From the NCBI GenBank assembly GCA_002786025.1, contig NHNW01000040.1, positions 248,001 through 312,000 on the forward strand: a stretch of 64,000 nt of DNA, given 5' to 3'. The notes below the pieces were generated by a model that saw only the letters and a program-made list of their open reading frames with translations, was not told the DNA's origin and made no database searches. The stretch's first letter is position 1; the number at the start of each line of letters is the position of its first letter. This document shows positions 50,855-62,317 of the stretch, one piece after another. Made by a program: the position numbers and the translations under genes. The stretch comes from Zasmidium citrigriseum. Its lineage: Eukaryota; Ascomycota; Dothideomycetes; Mycosphaerellales; Mycosphaerellaceae.

Positions 50855-51780
50855 TCTGTCTGTCCATTGAACGGCATGCTAGCGTGGACAAGCCGGATCG
50901 CTAAGATTTTCCGCATCCACCGATGAGAACACGACGACACCGGCGACGAACGACATCTCAGTTCACACATCAGCCACCGAGCAGCAGAAGAGATGCATTT
51001 TCAGGGACACATCGCAAGTCTTGTATTCCCAAAACTTGGAGAGTCGTCAGGGTTGTTCGACCGGCGAGCAGTACAGAATACCACAGTCTTGGACCTCATT
51101 GTCTCGAGATCACAGCGGCATATTAAGCGGATACAATGTCGAAATAGCAGACAGTAGTATGCAAAACCAGCATCTGGTAGAGTCGAAAGTCTTGGTCTCG
51201 TTGCTGTTGATGAATCGCCTCGATTGTCGCTTACTACTGACTTGCACAGCTAGGTTTCGAGGAAAGTCCGGATATACAGAACCTCATGGCCGGTGACACT
51301 GGCCGGGTTTCCCTACCGCTTCGAGCAAGTCCGATAACTCCTCCATGTCGCCGAATGATGCATGAACGAATCGTCAATAACAATGAACAAATTGCCCTGG
51401 GAACTCGCAGCCATTGGGGAAACAAAGCTGAATTGTCACGCCCCGCTGACCACTCACTGGCGGCCCGAGTCTCGTTTAGATCTATCTTCAGCAAGGTTCC
51501 ATGAAAACTCACAGACTCAGAGTTGGCTGCTGCTTGTGTTAACGTGCAGGGTTACCATTCATGGATGTTGACGTGTGAAGCGGCCGCTATGGGTCTTCGA
51601 TAGAGAGCGACATGACAGATCAATGCCGAAGTTCGAAGCATGCGGCCGATGGACAAGATATATGAGAGATAAAACATTTCGACGTGATCGATGAGTTGCT
51701 CAGATTGCCTCCACGCCTGGACACAACGACGAAAGACCAGACCTGCATACATTTGGAAATCATCCCTGAGCAACGTCGAA
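50855..51780. other. Intergenic region upstream of the SDR gene
   Basis: A 926-bp gap between two plus-strand genes. The SDR reading frame is open back to about 51691 but without a convincing earlier ATG. I see no other feature. Confidence 0.4.
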
Positions 51781-52871
51781 ATGCCCGTTCCAACGAACCC
51801 ACACCAGCCTTATGCCAAACTGCACGAGAGTCCCAATGGCCCCGGCGACAAGCGACCGACCGCTTTGCAAGTCTTGCAAGATGAAGGTTTGCTTGATGGA
51901 GGTCTGAAAGGCAAAGTTTACCTCGTCACTGGTTGTTCGTCTGGGCTGGGAAGCGAAACAGCACGCGCTCTGCATACAGCAGGTAAGCTATGCCGTTCAG
52001 GCCAATCGACTAAAGCTGCTAACCAACACTAGGCGGCGATGTTTACATGACCGTCCGCGAATCCAAGAAAGCCGAAGGCGAGAAAATCATCGCCGACATC
52101 AAATCAACATCTAAGGGGACCGGCAAACTCGACCTCATCTTCATGGACCTTGGCTCCTTCGACAGCATCCGCTCCGCCGCCAAAGACTTTCTCTCCCGCG
52201 GCTCAAAGCTCAACGTCCTGATCGAAAACGCCGGCATCATGGCCTCACCCTTCAGCAAGACCGAGGCCGGCCACGAACTTCAAATGGGAACCAATCACTT
52301 CGGCCACTTTCTCCTTTTTCAGCTACTCAAAGACACCCTCCTCGCCTCCGCAACCCCCGAATCTCCTAGTAGGGTCGTCATCGTCACCAGCGGGGGCCAC
52401 CACTTCTCGCCCATACGCTTCGATGACATGAACTTCGACGTCGGTCCCTACGACGGGTATGTAGCCTACGGCCAATCCAAAACCGCGAATATCTACACCG
52501 CCTCCTCTATCGAGCGACACTACGGGCATCTCAACCTCCACGCGACAGCAGTGCACCCTGGCGCTATCTGGGACACGGATATCAAACGTCACCAGAGCGT
52601 CGAGCTCGTGGACACGACGTTTGATATGGAGGCACTTAAGCCGCTGACGAAGAGTGTGGAGCAAGGGGCCAGTACGCAGGTTTGGGCTGCGACGGCGAAG
52701 TATTTTGAGAAGAAGGGCGGTTTGTATTTGAGTGATACGGGGGTTGCAAGGAAGCATGAGGAGGGGATGCATATGGCTCTGGGAGGCTATGTTGGACATA
52801 CTTATGACGAGAAGAGTGAGGAGAGGTTGTGGAGACTCGGGTGTGATATCTTCGGGTTCAAATACGAGTAG
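51781..52871 (+). CDS. Short-chain dehydrogenase/reductase
   Basis: Exons 51781-51982 and 52033-52871 give 346 residues (GTAAGC...CTAG intron, phase 1). The Rossmann motif TGCSSGLG lies at residues 50-57 within GKVYLVTGCSSGLGSETARA. ENAGIM is the NNAG-type motif. The catalytic Tyr-Lys pair appears as VAYGQSKTANIY at about residue 215, with Ser in the preceding VTSGGHH. This is the retinol-dehydrogenase/WWOX-like branch of the SDR family. The N-terminal 45 residues before the Rossmann fold are longer than in classical SDRs. The substrate is unknown, and no biosynthetic cluster surrounds it. Confidence 0.88.
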
Positions 52872-53226
52872 AGAAAGAATCACATGCTTTCGTTCGGGGG
52901 CTAAGCAATTGCCAAGTAATATTTGATTAGCGCCCTTGTCGTACCTGACTAAACTCTTACGAGATGAATGTTGGGGAAGGGCCCAACGTCGAAGCAAACA
53001 GTCCACCTCCTTCTCTTCCATCTCAAAATGTCCTTCACAACAACACTCACTCGCGATCACAGACTTCCGTCGACAGCCTCAACCGCAGGATCATCACGGC
53101 ATGCGCCACAACATTCGCTTGGCCAATCACCGCATCACGATCGCGTTCTAGGGAGTAAAATGTCTGAAGACTGAATAAATCGCCGCAACATCGAGAAAGC
53201 AACATTGACAAGATATCAACATCATC
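52872..53226. other. Short intergenic region
   Basis: A 355-bp gap between two plus-strand genes with no feature beyond presumed promoter and UTR sequence. Confidence 0.4.
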
Positions 53227-54515
53227 ATGTCTCGCAGCACGCAATTCGCGTCGCCGATGCACCAGCAGGTCCTGGAGAAGACGCCAGGACCGCCGAAGGA
53301 TGGGTCTGTGAAGGGACCTGTCTCTTTTCTGAACCCGACGCGGGCGACGTTTGATTTGCAGGCGCCGAGTGCTGCTGCGGAGAGTGGGAAGGAGGATGTG
53401 AAGGTTGAGTGGCGGGCGAGAGATAATCGGAAAGGTGAGTTAGCAACAGTTTTCTCTCAAGATGAATTCGACTGATCATTATCAAGGCCGCCACATCCTC
53501 GTCGTTCCACCGACACACAAGGCGAGCGATCCTCCACGAGTCACCAGTTCGGGAAGGGCCATTGCACAGGGAATCTGGCGTATGATCACGGTCTGGGCCT
53601 GGTGGGATGTATCCTGGTGGATTGCGATGCTGTTCTCCTTCGGCTCGGCACTCTTCATTGTCTCGTCCTTCTTCTACTGGCTCCCACTGGCAGCTCCCAG
53701 TACGGAATTCCCCGGAGAGTCTCTCATTGCTGGAGGTATCCTGGCTTGTGTTGGAGCAACGCTCTTCACGGTCGGTGGACTGCTACTGATCGTTGAGGCC
53801 GCCAATGAGAACCAGACTGGATGCTTTGGATGGGCTGTCGAACACCTCTTCGTCTCGGACGACACTAAGGGCGTCGACGCCGAGAAGGAAGAATCGCAAC
53901 TTCGTCCTCGACCAGACACTTGCACGCATCATCACAACCGCAAGTTGCAGCACAGCATTCACTTGCAGCATCCGGCAGCCGGACGGAAATGGGAGTGGGC
54001 ACCGACCTGGCACGAGCTCACTTCACACTACTTCCATGAGATTGGATTCCTCGCTTCCTTCATCATGGCTGTGGGAGCAGTCGTTTTCTACGTAAGTCCC
54101 CTCAACCACATCCAACATTCCCCCGCTAACAGTCCCTCTACAGGTCAGCGGCATCATGGCCCTCCCCGGCATCTACAACAACATCTCCACGCCCGTCCTC
54201 TGGGGCACATACTGGCTCGCCTACCTCGTCGGAGGCATTCTCTTCACCGTCAGCTCCTTCCTCTACGTCCTCGAAACACAAAAGAAATGGTGGCTCCCCG
54301 CGCCCCAAGTCCTCGGCTGGTGGATCGGCATCCTCAACACGACCGGCAGCGTGGGCTGGGTCCTGAGCGCCAGTTTCGGGTACTGCGAGAAGTCGTGGTG
54401 TGTGTACCAGAGTAATCTGAGCACCCTGTGGGCAAGTTTTGCGTTCTTGTTTGGGAGTTTGTTGTTGTGGTATGAGGCGCTGGATAAGTATCCTGTTTAT
54501 CGGGCGAAGGAGTAG
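53227..54515 (+). CDS. Multi-pass integral membrane protein, unknown function
   Basis: Exons 53227-53434, 53487-54091 and 54144-54515 give 394 residues with consistent phases. A soluble N-terminus of about 100 residues (with MHQQVLEKTPGPPKDG) precedes seven or eight hydrophobic segments. Examples are WWIAMLFSFGSALFIVSSFF, LIAGGILACVGATLFTVGGL, FLASFIMAVGAVVFYVSGIM and LWASFAFLFGSLLLWYEAL. A hydrophilic loop of about 60 residues (HHHNRKLQHSIHLQHP) separates the two halves. The pattern is typical of conserved ascomycete integral membrane proteins of unknown function. I cannot assign a transporter or enzyme family. Confidence 0.75.
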
Positions 54516-55106
54516 AGGGATATTTGCCTCGCGCGTTCTTGCGTTTGAGATGATGGTATGCTGATGAGTTGATTTTGCTATGCATGAGACAGATTCGATT
54601 GAGATTCAAGGGATCGATAGGTATACAGAACAGAGGCAGAAGCAGAAGCAGTATCCACGGCATGTCCATTTTCGACTTTCGAGCACTACTTTCCCGTTCT
54701 TTTCGGGCAGCCTTGTTCTCACCAGATGCTTGAGACCCAAATGAGTTCATCAACTCCACTCCACAAGGCCCGGAGTAGGGCTCCCCCAGTGCTTTACGCC
54801 TCGAGATTTGTTAATTGGACGAGTTAGAAGTGCGTCAAATCGCACTTCGATCAACAGTCCACCTCTAGCAGGTATGAAAAAGCCTATAGAGAAGAAATCT
54901 TGATTGCAAGCTAACGAACCCCATTGGCGAGCCTTCATTGCAGCAAATGTCCTCCGTTGAAGGATTTAGACTTCGACAGACCACGCAATGCTCTCACCGG
55001 AGACGCACCTCACCTTGAGCTCGCTAGCGGGAGCCCAGTATGGTGACAATGCCGCACGTCTCGCCGTCGTACCATGTTTTGCGTCTCTACCAAATGGGTT
55101 TGATCT
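54516..55106. other. Intergenic region upstream of the HET gene
   Basis: A 591-bp gap between two plus-strand genes; no coding sequence or repeat recognised. Confidence 0.4.
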
Positions 55107-57282
55107 ATGGAGCCTCTATACTCGCCGCTACCACCAGGGCGAATCCGGCTGATCGAAAAACTTCAGCTCGACGAAGAAGGACAGCTGCGTTGCCAATTGG
55201 TAACAACCGATTTTGAGAGCATCAGCTATGTGGCATTGTCGTATACATGGGGTCATCCGGAGAATGCTGTATGGTCCAACTCATCCAGCGATGATGCGGA
55301 TGACTCGAGGACCCCATATAAAGTGCTGGTCAACAACCGCCATACCATCACCATCGGCGACAATCTCTACTCAGCTCTAACTTCCACTTACCTCCTGGCG
55401 TACTTCGAAGTCGAAAACCGAGCCCTCTGGGTCGACAAGATCTGCATCGACCAGAATGATATCCAAGATCGGAGCATCCAGACCAACCAAATGGACAGGA
55501 TCTATACCGACGCGAGATATGTCTTCGTCTGGCTGGGAGAAGAGGACTTCACTACGCCGCGCGTCGTCGACATGATCGAGAAGATCGGCGAGCTGGCCTT
55601 CGTGGAGGGCGAGAAGGAGAGGAGACTCGGCAAGTATCCTACGGCTCCTAGTGATCCGGATGATGACAGGTTGAGTAAGGAGGAGTTGGGACGGATTGGC
55701 CTTGAAGATGTGACGATGGAGGATTGGAAGATGCTGTGTGCGTTCTACCAACGCACGTGGTTCTCGCGGGTCTGGTGAGAACCCATCCCCTGCAAGTCGA
55801 GTTGATGTTTCTGATCACCTCTCTAGGACAGTACAAGAAAGCGCCCTCTCAGCCGGCAACTGGGTCCTCTGGGGTAGTCGCAGATTCGACTGGCCATCCC
55901 TCTGCAGAACCGCTTTCTTCATGATGGAACCCAGCATCGGGCTCGCGGTCAGAATGAAGTTGAGAGCAGAGGAGGAGCCGCAACCACGAGCGATCAATAT
56001 GCGAGTCATTGCCTCTGCTGAGACCACGCGCGTCGTTGAAGGGTGCTTGAAAGGGGGCTACCACTACTACGGATCTGGACTGGTTTGGCACGGGATTGAG
56101 GACATCTCGAAGAATGCGATATTGATTCTCGACTTTCTGCTGACGATTACGGACGGGCATGAGGCTAGTGATCCGAGGGATAAAGTCTTTGCTTTGTTGG
56201 GGATTTTGAAGAGGGTTTGTAGGGAGTATGGGATCAAGGCTCAGGCGGAGATCGTTGCGGACTACGCCATGAGCGTGGTTGAGGTATATCAGCAGACGAC
56301 GACAGCCATTCTGCACGCAAGCGATTCCCTCGGGATCTTATGTCGAGAACGAGGCCCACTCTCGACTCGACTACCTGGGCTTCCATCCTGGGTCTGTGAT
56401 TACAGCTGCTTGAAGCCAACCGAGTCACTCCTCGAGTGGCAAATGTCCGAAGGCATCAGTCCCGCCCAACCTCCCTTCAAAGCCTGTGGGACCGTCAAGC
56501 TGGGCTTTAACATCGACGGTCATCGCCTTCAGATCCACCGCTGGCGACTCTCGACCGTCGTCTGCACGGGACAGACATGCGGTACGGCAAAGGAGAAACT
56601 TCACTTTGAGCATGACGCCTCCTTAGTCCTCGCTAGAATGGCCATGGGCGTTAGCGCAGGGGTTGCAATGCAGGAGCTCTTCGCCGTGTTCGAGGGCACT
56701 GTTCTCGCGCTCTACGGCACGGAGACTAATACTCTGAGCGCGAAGGTGTACAACGCCGTCATGGCCAATTTCCTCGATCTTGCGTTTTTGGACTACTTTC
56801 ACGGGAAGCCCCTAATCGAGGCCTTACAAGACACCTCATCCAACGTCTACAACCTCCTCTCAGAAGAGGACACGCAAGACTGGCTACCAACACTCCCAAA
56901 AATCGAAGAGTACTTCGAAACTATCGCAAATATCGCAAAAACGTATCCCGATGACGAGAGCTTGAAAGTGGGTTTAGTACCAGAACTCGATCATCTGTTG
57001 GATGAATATCTTGGTATGGCGTGTTGTCTGCTAGAAGGTCGAAGGTTGTTTTTGATGGAAAATGGGACGTTTGGGCTTGGACATGCGGATGTTGAGGTTG
57101 GGGATGAGGTTTGTGTTGTGACGGACGGGGTGCGCATGCCGTTGATTTTGAGGGCTGTTGATGGAAGGGAAGGGGAGTATCAGTTGATTGGCGAGGCTTT
57201 CGTGAACGGCATCATGTATGGCGAAGCATTGGAAATGAAGGAGAGGCGTGGTGAGGAGTGGAAGAAGGTGCGGCTTGTCTGA
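55107..57282 (+). CDS. HET-domain (heterokaryon incompatibility) protein
   Basis: Exons 55107-55774 and 55827-57282 give 707 residues (GTGAGA...CTAG intron, TGG codon across the join). The HET signature is clear: YVALSYTWGHPE at about residues 41-52, ALWVDKICIDQND at about 107-119, and FYQRTWFSRVW, which spans the intron. A conserved DPRDKVFALLGIL block follows at about residue 335. The C-terminal half ends with a beta-rich DVEVGDEVCVVTDG, LILRAVDG and YQLIGEAFVNGI domain common at the end of long HET proteins. In other fungi HET proteins trigger cell death on fusion of unlike strains. Many paralogues exist, so allorecognition by this one is unproven. I saw no NACHT or WD repeats. Confidence 0.9.
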
Positions 57283-58023
57283 AGGGGGACAGGCAGGAGC
57301 AGAGGCAGAGTCCATGGCATCTCCTCATCCTCCCAATTTTACTTGCATACAACCACATACTCCGAATCGGACAGATTCAAACGACCATTGTCTCGAGTTC
57401 CCCCGACGGCACAACTCATCAAGTCCGCATGATGCAATCACACACCCCATCCAACACCGAACAAACTAGCTGCAGAAAGGGCTGGCTCATCCCGCAACCA
57501 ATCCGTCTGGCAACTGCCGCAGTCACGAAGCATCGGTTCGTGCGAAAGAACAGGATGACTTATCACTAGCTTCGCCTCTTGAGTTCTTCCATACCTACGC
57601 TAGTGATAAGTCATCCACTGAAGGAGCTTTAAGCTTTAGACTTCGTTCGTAGACTGCCTTCCTAAAAGGTCCTTTTGAGATCTTGGCTTTGGTAGGATCG
57701 AGGATTCGATGAACGCCATGTGCGTTTTATGGTTTGAGGCGCGGAGTGTACCCTACGACGCTAAAGAAGGGGTGGGTACTGGAGGATGCGGTTGTTGCAT
57801 GTGGTCTTGAATGATGGCTTGGTTTGGAAGGAATGAAACTCATTGCAGCTGGCCTTGAGTGATGAATAACGAATTGTTGATTGGTCGTGAAAGGATGGAA
57901 CGCCGTATCAATGCTGCCTGCCTGAACGCTACATACGCAAACGCCACATAATGCAGAAACACGAGCTCCGACTCCTTCCCAATGCCACATTCCGAGATTC
58001 CACATCATCCATTCTCCTCAACG
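57283..58023. other. Convergent intergenic region with a hairpin
   Basis: A 741-bp gap between the 3' ends of the HET and CMD genes, containing the inverted repeat at 57553-57616. No gene is supported. Confidence 0.45.
57553..57616. repeat. Perfect 18-bp inverted repeat with 28-bp loop
   Basis: Left arm GGATGACTTATCACTAGC (57553-57570) and its exact reverse complement (57599-57616) flank a 28-base loop. It lies about 270 bp beyond the HET stop codon. Such a stem could be a transcript 3' structure, the remains of a small terminal-inverted-repeat element, or a recent inverted duplication. Confidence 0.7.
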
Positions 58024-58665
58024 TCAACTCGACCCAGAAGCACCACTCCCAATCCCCTGATTCTCGACCCTCTCCCTCGGCGCGGGCATCTGCGCATCAA
58101 ACCCCCTCAACATAGTCGCAATATACCGATGAAACCCCACATAATGAATGAGCGCCACAGTGCCCTCCCTCCCCATCTTCTCCACACAATCATTCCAAGT
58201 CCTCTCACTCAAATTCCCCGACGAAGCACACAACTCCCTCGCGACTCCATACGCAGCCTTCTCCTGCTCTGAGAAGCTCTGCGCATACAGTCCTGCACGT
58301 AGGGAATCCAGCTCGGGTTTCGTCATGCCGTGTTCTTGCGCCAGCCGTCCGTTGAAGTAGAAGTGGTAGGTCGAGTTTTCGTAGGCCGCGACGACCATGG
58401 CGATTATTGCGCGGGTGCGCGGTGTGAGGCCGGGGAGTTCGTAGAGGGCGTTGCAGAAGTCGAGAAAAGCGCGGCCGACGTGTGGTGTGTGCAGGAGGAT
58501 GCCGAAGGGGCCTACGAGGGCGCCTGTTGACGGCAGTTTGTAGGTTATGCTTGCGCCTTGGGTGACTTCGTTCGCGTGGTCGGTGAAGGCGTTGTAGAGG
58601 GCGCTGGTTTCGGCGTTGTGTTTGCCTGTGAGGGTGCTGGGGTGCATTAGGCCGAGACGATTCAT
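58024..58665 (-). CDS. Carboxymuconolactone decarboxylase-like (AhpD-fold) protein
   Basis: Single-exon 213-residue protein from ATG 58665. Family features are LGLMHPSTLTG at the start, then GALVGPFGILLHTPHVGRAF, LPGLTPRTRAIIAMVVAAYE, and a C-terminal HYVGFHRYIATMLRGFDA. Bacterial AhpD enzymes use a CxxC pair in the helix after the Glu, but here that place reads ENSTYHFYFN with no cysteine. This fits the fungal CMD-like branch, so peroxidase activity is unlikely and decarboxylase or another role is unproven. Composition is ordinary. It is the only plausible small-molecule enzyme near the HET gene and shows no operon-like link to it. Confidence 0.82.
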   Translation of the reverse strand: MNRLGLMHPSTLTGKHNAETSALYNAFTDHANEVTQGASITYKLPSTGALVGPFGILLHTPHVGRAFLDFCNALYELPGLTPRTRAIIAMVVAAYENSTYHFYFNGRLAQEHGMTKPELDSLRAGLYAQSFSEQEKAAYGVARELCASSGNLSERTWNDCVEKMGREGTVALIHYVGFHRYIATMLRGFDAQMPAPRERVENQGIGSGASGSS

Positions 58666-59956
58666 GTTGAAGGGAATCGTGTTTCTTTCTGGTTAGAGAG
58701 GAGAGTGAAGTACGAAAAGCAGCGCGAAGCAGGACAATAAGGAAGAAGAGTCGCGGTTGTATAAAAGCATCGATTCCAAGACCGGCCAGCGACCACCGGT
58801 GGATCCTCTTAGCTGCACGTATATATCTTGCGCTCACCTAAAAAGATCGTCATGTTCACGTCTGAACTTAGGAGGGAGGGAAGAGAGGCTTCGCGTCCAG
58901 AGTCAAGGCGGCTGCGGCGTCGTCTAACCAGATTCCAGGCCATCGTCTCCGTAATCGCCTTGCAGTTGCAGCGAACCGTCTGGGCTGGTGCGAGTCCGGT
59001 GAAAAGTCATGGACGCCTGTCCAAGGGCCACATCCGCGGGTTCGGTGGCAGTCGAGGTTCTACTGCTCGTCTGGGAAACTTCTGACTACGGCATGCACAC
59101 GCGTGCGCGGTCCTTGAACGGCACGAGCCTCATGCCTGGTCTCGCCGATGCCAGGCGATGGCGGCTCCGTCAACGCCTGTGCCGTGCGATGCGAGCGTGT
59201 AGGTGGTATTCTCAGGTGTGACGTCTGCATTGGAGGATTCCGGGGCTTGTACCTTGCAGCTGCGCATCGTGACGGAGACGATTCCGTCGGGGGGATAGCT
59301 CGCATCACTCTTATCGAGCATGACTTGCTCAAGCAGGTGAAGATGTGTTGGAACAGAGGGAGAAGTGTCCGGGAGCTGCGGGTTGTTGGCCGCTTTGCAG
59401 CCGTGAAGTCCACGCAAGAGCTGACAGTGCCGCAAGGTTGTGCCCGCGGCTTGATGCCGAAGACAAAAGTGCCAAAGCCCTATGAGAGACGGCCAAAATG
59501 CGGGACCCTTCTTCTTGGTCTCGCGAGTGAATACTCATCGTTCGGGCCGTCGGGTCCGATCATGTAGGGTGATTGCGAGTGCGAGCCTCGATCGGACCTT
59601 TCGTTCCAGTGCTTCGACCGAACGTCGACTTCGCAACAAGTCACCCCGCCCCCGCCAGTCCGACTTCTCGGATCTCTGCTGAATCACCCACTTCATGATG
59701 ACCGATTGACAAAGAATGACAGATCCGACAGTCAGAAATACAGACCGAAAGATTTCTGTGGCACCGTTTGGCACATTGATCAACGTGGACATCCTTTTGC
59801 CACATGTTCCAAGAAAGAACACCATGCCTGCGTGATTCCACGTACGAATCCAGGAATAGGAAATACTGCAGATCAAGTCCCTCGAAGATCTGATTGATTG
59901 ATTTGAGCAAGGCCTTACAATAGAATCATTTCATATCGGCATACATCATCTTTCAC
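58666..59956. other. Intergenic region between the CMD and HAUS6-like genes
   Basis: A 1291-bp gap holding the CMD promoter and the 3' flank of the HAUS6-like gene. Frames at 59130-59435 (minus) and 59148-59567 (plus) overlap each other and lack family motifs. No gene is supported. Confidence 0.4.
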
Positions 59957-62317
59957 TCATTCCCGTCCCATCAAAGGACTGGACATGCCCACGTCTCCAG
60001 CGCTGTCGTTGGTCGGGCTTTCTGATACAAAGGAAGGGCTCATGACTGGGCTCAATGCGACTTTCGGTCGAGGTTTGAAGATGCTCGCATACTCGGCATC
60101 TTCTTCAAACAGTTTTTCGCGTGGTGTGATGCTGCGGTGTGCTTGCGGTGTTTCGTCGTCTGCAGCAAGGTTCGTTCCAAAGGTCGACCTTCGGGGTGCA
60201 CGATCCTTCTGCGGGGTCTCGAACTGGTTGATGGGGTATGCAGTGTGGGATCGAGCGTGGGTGTTGGCTCGTTTCGTGATGGTTGGTGCAGATGCAGGCT
60301 GCGGTGCGAGCGATATGGACTGCCGCGTGCGTTCGTGCAGTGTAGGTCGTCGCTCTAGCGTGGGTTGCTGACCGGATGAGGACGAGGCGGTCTGCAGAAG
60401 AGGTGAATCAGCTGCATCTGCTGTGCCTCGACTGGATGCCTGTACATCGGGGTTGATTGATCCAACGTCGTCTGCACTCTTGAATGCCATGGACATTCGC
60501 GTGCGGTCTGCAAGCGAGGGGCGTACAGTCCGACCCATGCTGTCAATGTTTCTGCCTGCGACGCCAAGCGTGGACATCTTTGACGGCAGCTCTATTGCAC
60601 TGTCCGGATTGCCGATGCTGGATCTGGCTGAGACCGGAGTGCTCGTGCCCGAATTGCCTCGTGTCGGGGTGCTGGTTGAAGAGATCCCAAGACCTGCTCC
60701 TTCGGCAATACTGCTGATATCGCTGTCTTGGCGTGTCCGGCGTGAGGCACCCGCAATCGCATCGTCCAGCTGAGTGTTGCATGACGGTTCTTCCACGGGC
60801 GATGCCAGCATTGACATCCTACCAGACGAGCTAGGTGAGATGCTGCTGCGCTTCGTCTTAAGAGGCGAGAAGATCTCGGACTTGAGAGGGATGGGTTCCC
60901 TTTGGCTGATGACCTTTGGCTGCTGGTAGGAGCGAGATCTCGAGGACATGCGTTTGCCAAAGACTGGCCGCATTGGCACAGCGGTTTGGGAATTCGATCG
61001 TTGGTGAGGTTCGATCGGGCTGGGAGCAAAGTCGTGAGAGACGCTTGGCTTGCGATATGACTGCGGTCTCGCCCGAGGGGTAGCCTCCGCTTCTGATTGA
61101 TTAGGTACCACTGCCTTCTTGCGAAGTTCTTCTCGCATGGCCGTCAAGATTTCATCGTATTTGGTGACGCTGTCGTGCTTCTGGTGCTTGATTGGCGAGG
61201 TCGGCGGCGGCGGATTGACTTCCATATCTCGCAGTGTCAGATTTTGGTGTCGATCGAATTGCAAGCCTTGTTTCTTGTTGGCAGCTTCAGCCCCTTTCGC
61301 ACCAAGTGACTTCGAACCCAGCAACTTCTCCTGGAAGCTCTGCCACTTCTGAAGCCTGCGTTTCTGGTACCTGACCCGGTGGTCCAGATCTTCGAGCATG
61401 CCTTTCTCGGCATCATTGGATGTGAAGAGTAGATTCTCCGAGTTTGCTTCCCAGACAGAATCGAACGGCCTGGTGAGAATGCTATCCGAGCCAGCAGCAT
61501 CGTCACCATTCACCAGAGCCGAACGGACCTCCTCATTCCCAACCCAGCCCTTGTCCAGCACTTCCTCGGCCATACTGCTCTTCTTCTGCGGCCGTCCACG
61601 TCTTTGCTCCTGAGCCATAACCTTCCTCTCCCTCAAGTCAATCTCCTTGTCCATAATGACATGATACAACCTTGCGAACGTCTGCCTCTTTCGCTCCTTC
61701 TCCGAGAGCACTTTCGTCAAAGCAGCCCTATGCGCAATAGCAAGCGGCAGCATACTCTCCCTCTGACTCTTCCGCAAACTCTCCGCCGTAGCAATCCTCT
61801 CAGCGATGGGGACATCATCCTTGTTATGCTTGTCCACCGTGACCTTCCTCAGCACAATGCTAGAGAAGGACAAACACAGCTCCCAGAACTTCTCCCCTTG
61901 ACAATCATCCAGCATCGACTTCCTTAGCACCGTCTCCCTCCCCAACACCCCATTCTTCTTCAACTCGTTCAGACATCGGTACAGCGCAGCCCGGAGGTTG
62001 ATGCTCTGCAAAGGCTCCAGCGGCGGGAAGAAAGGCTGCAGCTTGTCCAACGTAGTCCCCGCATCATAGACCCGGAACAATTGGTACAAACACCACTCCG
62101 TACATCGGATCCGCGTCCGAGCATCCAGACTACTAAAACTCGCCGGCGTAACCGCAGGCCAGTCCGGTAAAAGATCCAAATTCAACAGCCGGACATTCTT
62201 CACAAAGAGACTGATCACAGCAGAATCGCTGCTCTTGGTCGTCTCGATCTTTCTGGACGCGGTCCTTTTATGGGAGTGAGCAGAAGCGGCGGTGGAGGAC
62301 GAGGGTGGGCGGTCCAT
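59957..62317 (-). CDS. HAUS augmin-like complex subunit 6 N-terminal domain protein
   Basis: Single-exon 786-residue protein from ATG 62317. The N-terminal 330 residues resemble the HAUS6 N-terminal domain: VISLFVKNVRLLNLDLLPDW, RTRIRCTEWCLYQLFRVYD, LEPLQSINLRAALYRCLNEL, FWELCLSFSSIVL and a coiled region with RRLQKWQSFQEKLLG. The second half is low complexity (Ser/Thr/Arg/Pro-rich), with many short basic SxxRxS motifs that could be phosphorylated. In animals and Aspergillus augmin recruits gamma-tubulin to spindle microtubules, so a mitotic microtubule role is likely. The identity rests on the N-terminal domain only. Confidence 0.82.
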   Translation of the reverse strand: MDRPPSSSTAASAHSHKRTASRKIETTKSSDSAVISLFVKNVRLLNLDLLPDWPAVTPASFSSLDARTRIRCTEWCLYQLFRVYDAGTTLDKLQPFFPPLEPLQSINLRAALYRCLNELKKNGVLGRETVLRKSMLDDCQGEKFWELCLSFSSIVLRKVTVDKHNKDDVPIAERIATAESLRKSQRESMLPLAIAHRAALTKVLSEKERKRQTFARLYHVIMDKEIDLRERKVMAQEQRRGRPQKKSSMAEEVLDKGWVGNEEVRSALVNGDDAAGSDSILTRPFDSVWEANSENLLFTSNDAEKGMLEDLDHRVRYQKRRLQKWQSFQEKLLGSKSLGAKGAEAANKKQGLQFDRHQNLTLRDMEVNPPPPTSPIKHQKHDSVTKYDEILTAMREELRKKAVVPNQSEAEATPRARPQSYRKPSVSHDFAPSPIEPHQRSNSQTAVPMRPVFGKRMSSRSRSYQQPKVISQREPIPLKSEIFSPLKTKRSSISPSSSGRMSMLASPVEEPSCNTQLDDAIAGASRRTRQDSDISSIAEGAGLGISSTSTPTRGNSGTSTPVSARSSIGNPDSAIELPSKMSTLGVAGRNIDSMGRTVRPSLADRTRMSMAFKSADDVGSINPDVQASSRGTADAADSPLLQTASSSSGQQPTLERRPTLHERTRQSISLAPQPASAPTITKRANTHARSHTAYPINQFETPQKDRAPRRSTFGTNLAADDETPQAHRSITPREKLFEEDAEYASIFKPRPKVALSPVMSPSFVSESPTNDSAGDVGMSSPLMGRE

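Noticed and set aside
40725..52871. Secondary-metabolite cluster around the ABC transporter, Zn2Cys6, MFS and SDR genes
   Set aside because: No polyketide synthase, NRPS or terpene cyclase is present and these genes are interleaved with housekeeping genes over tens of kilobases.
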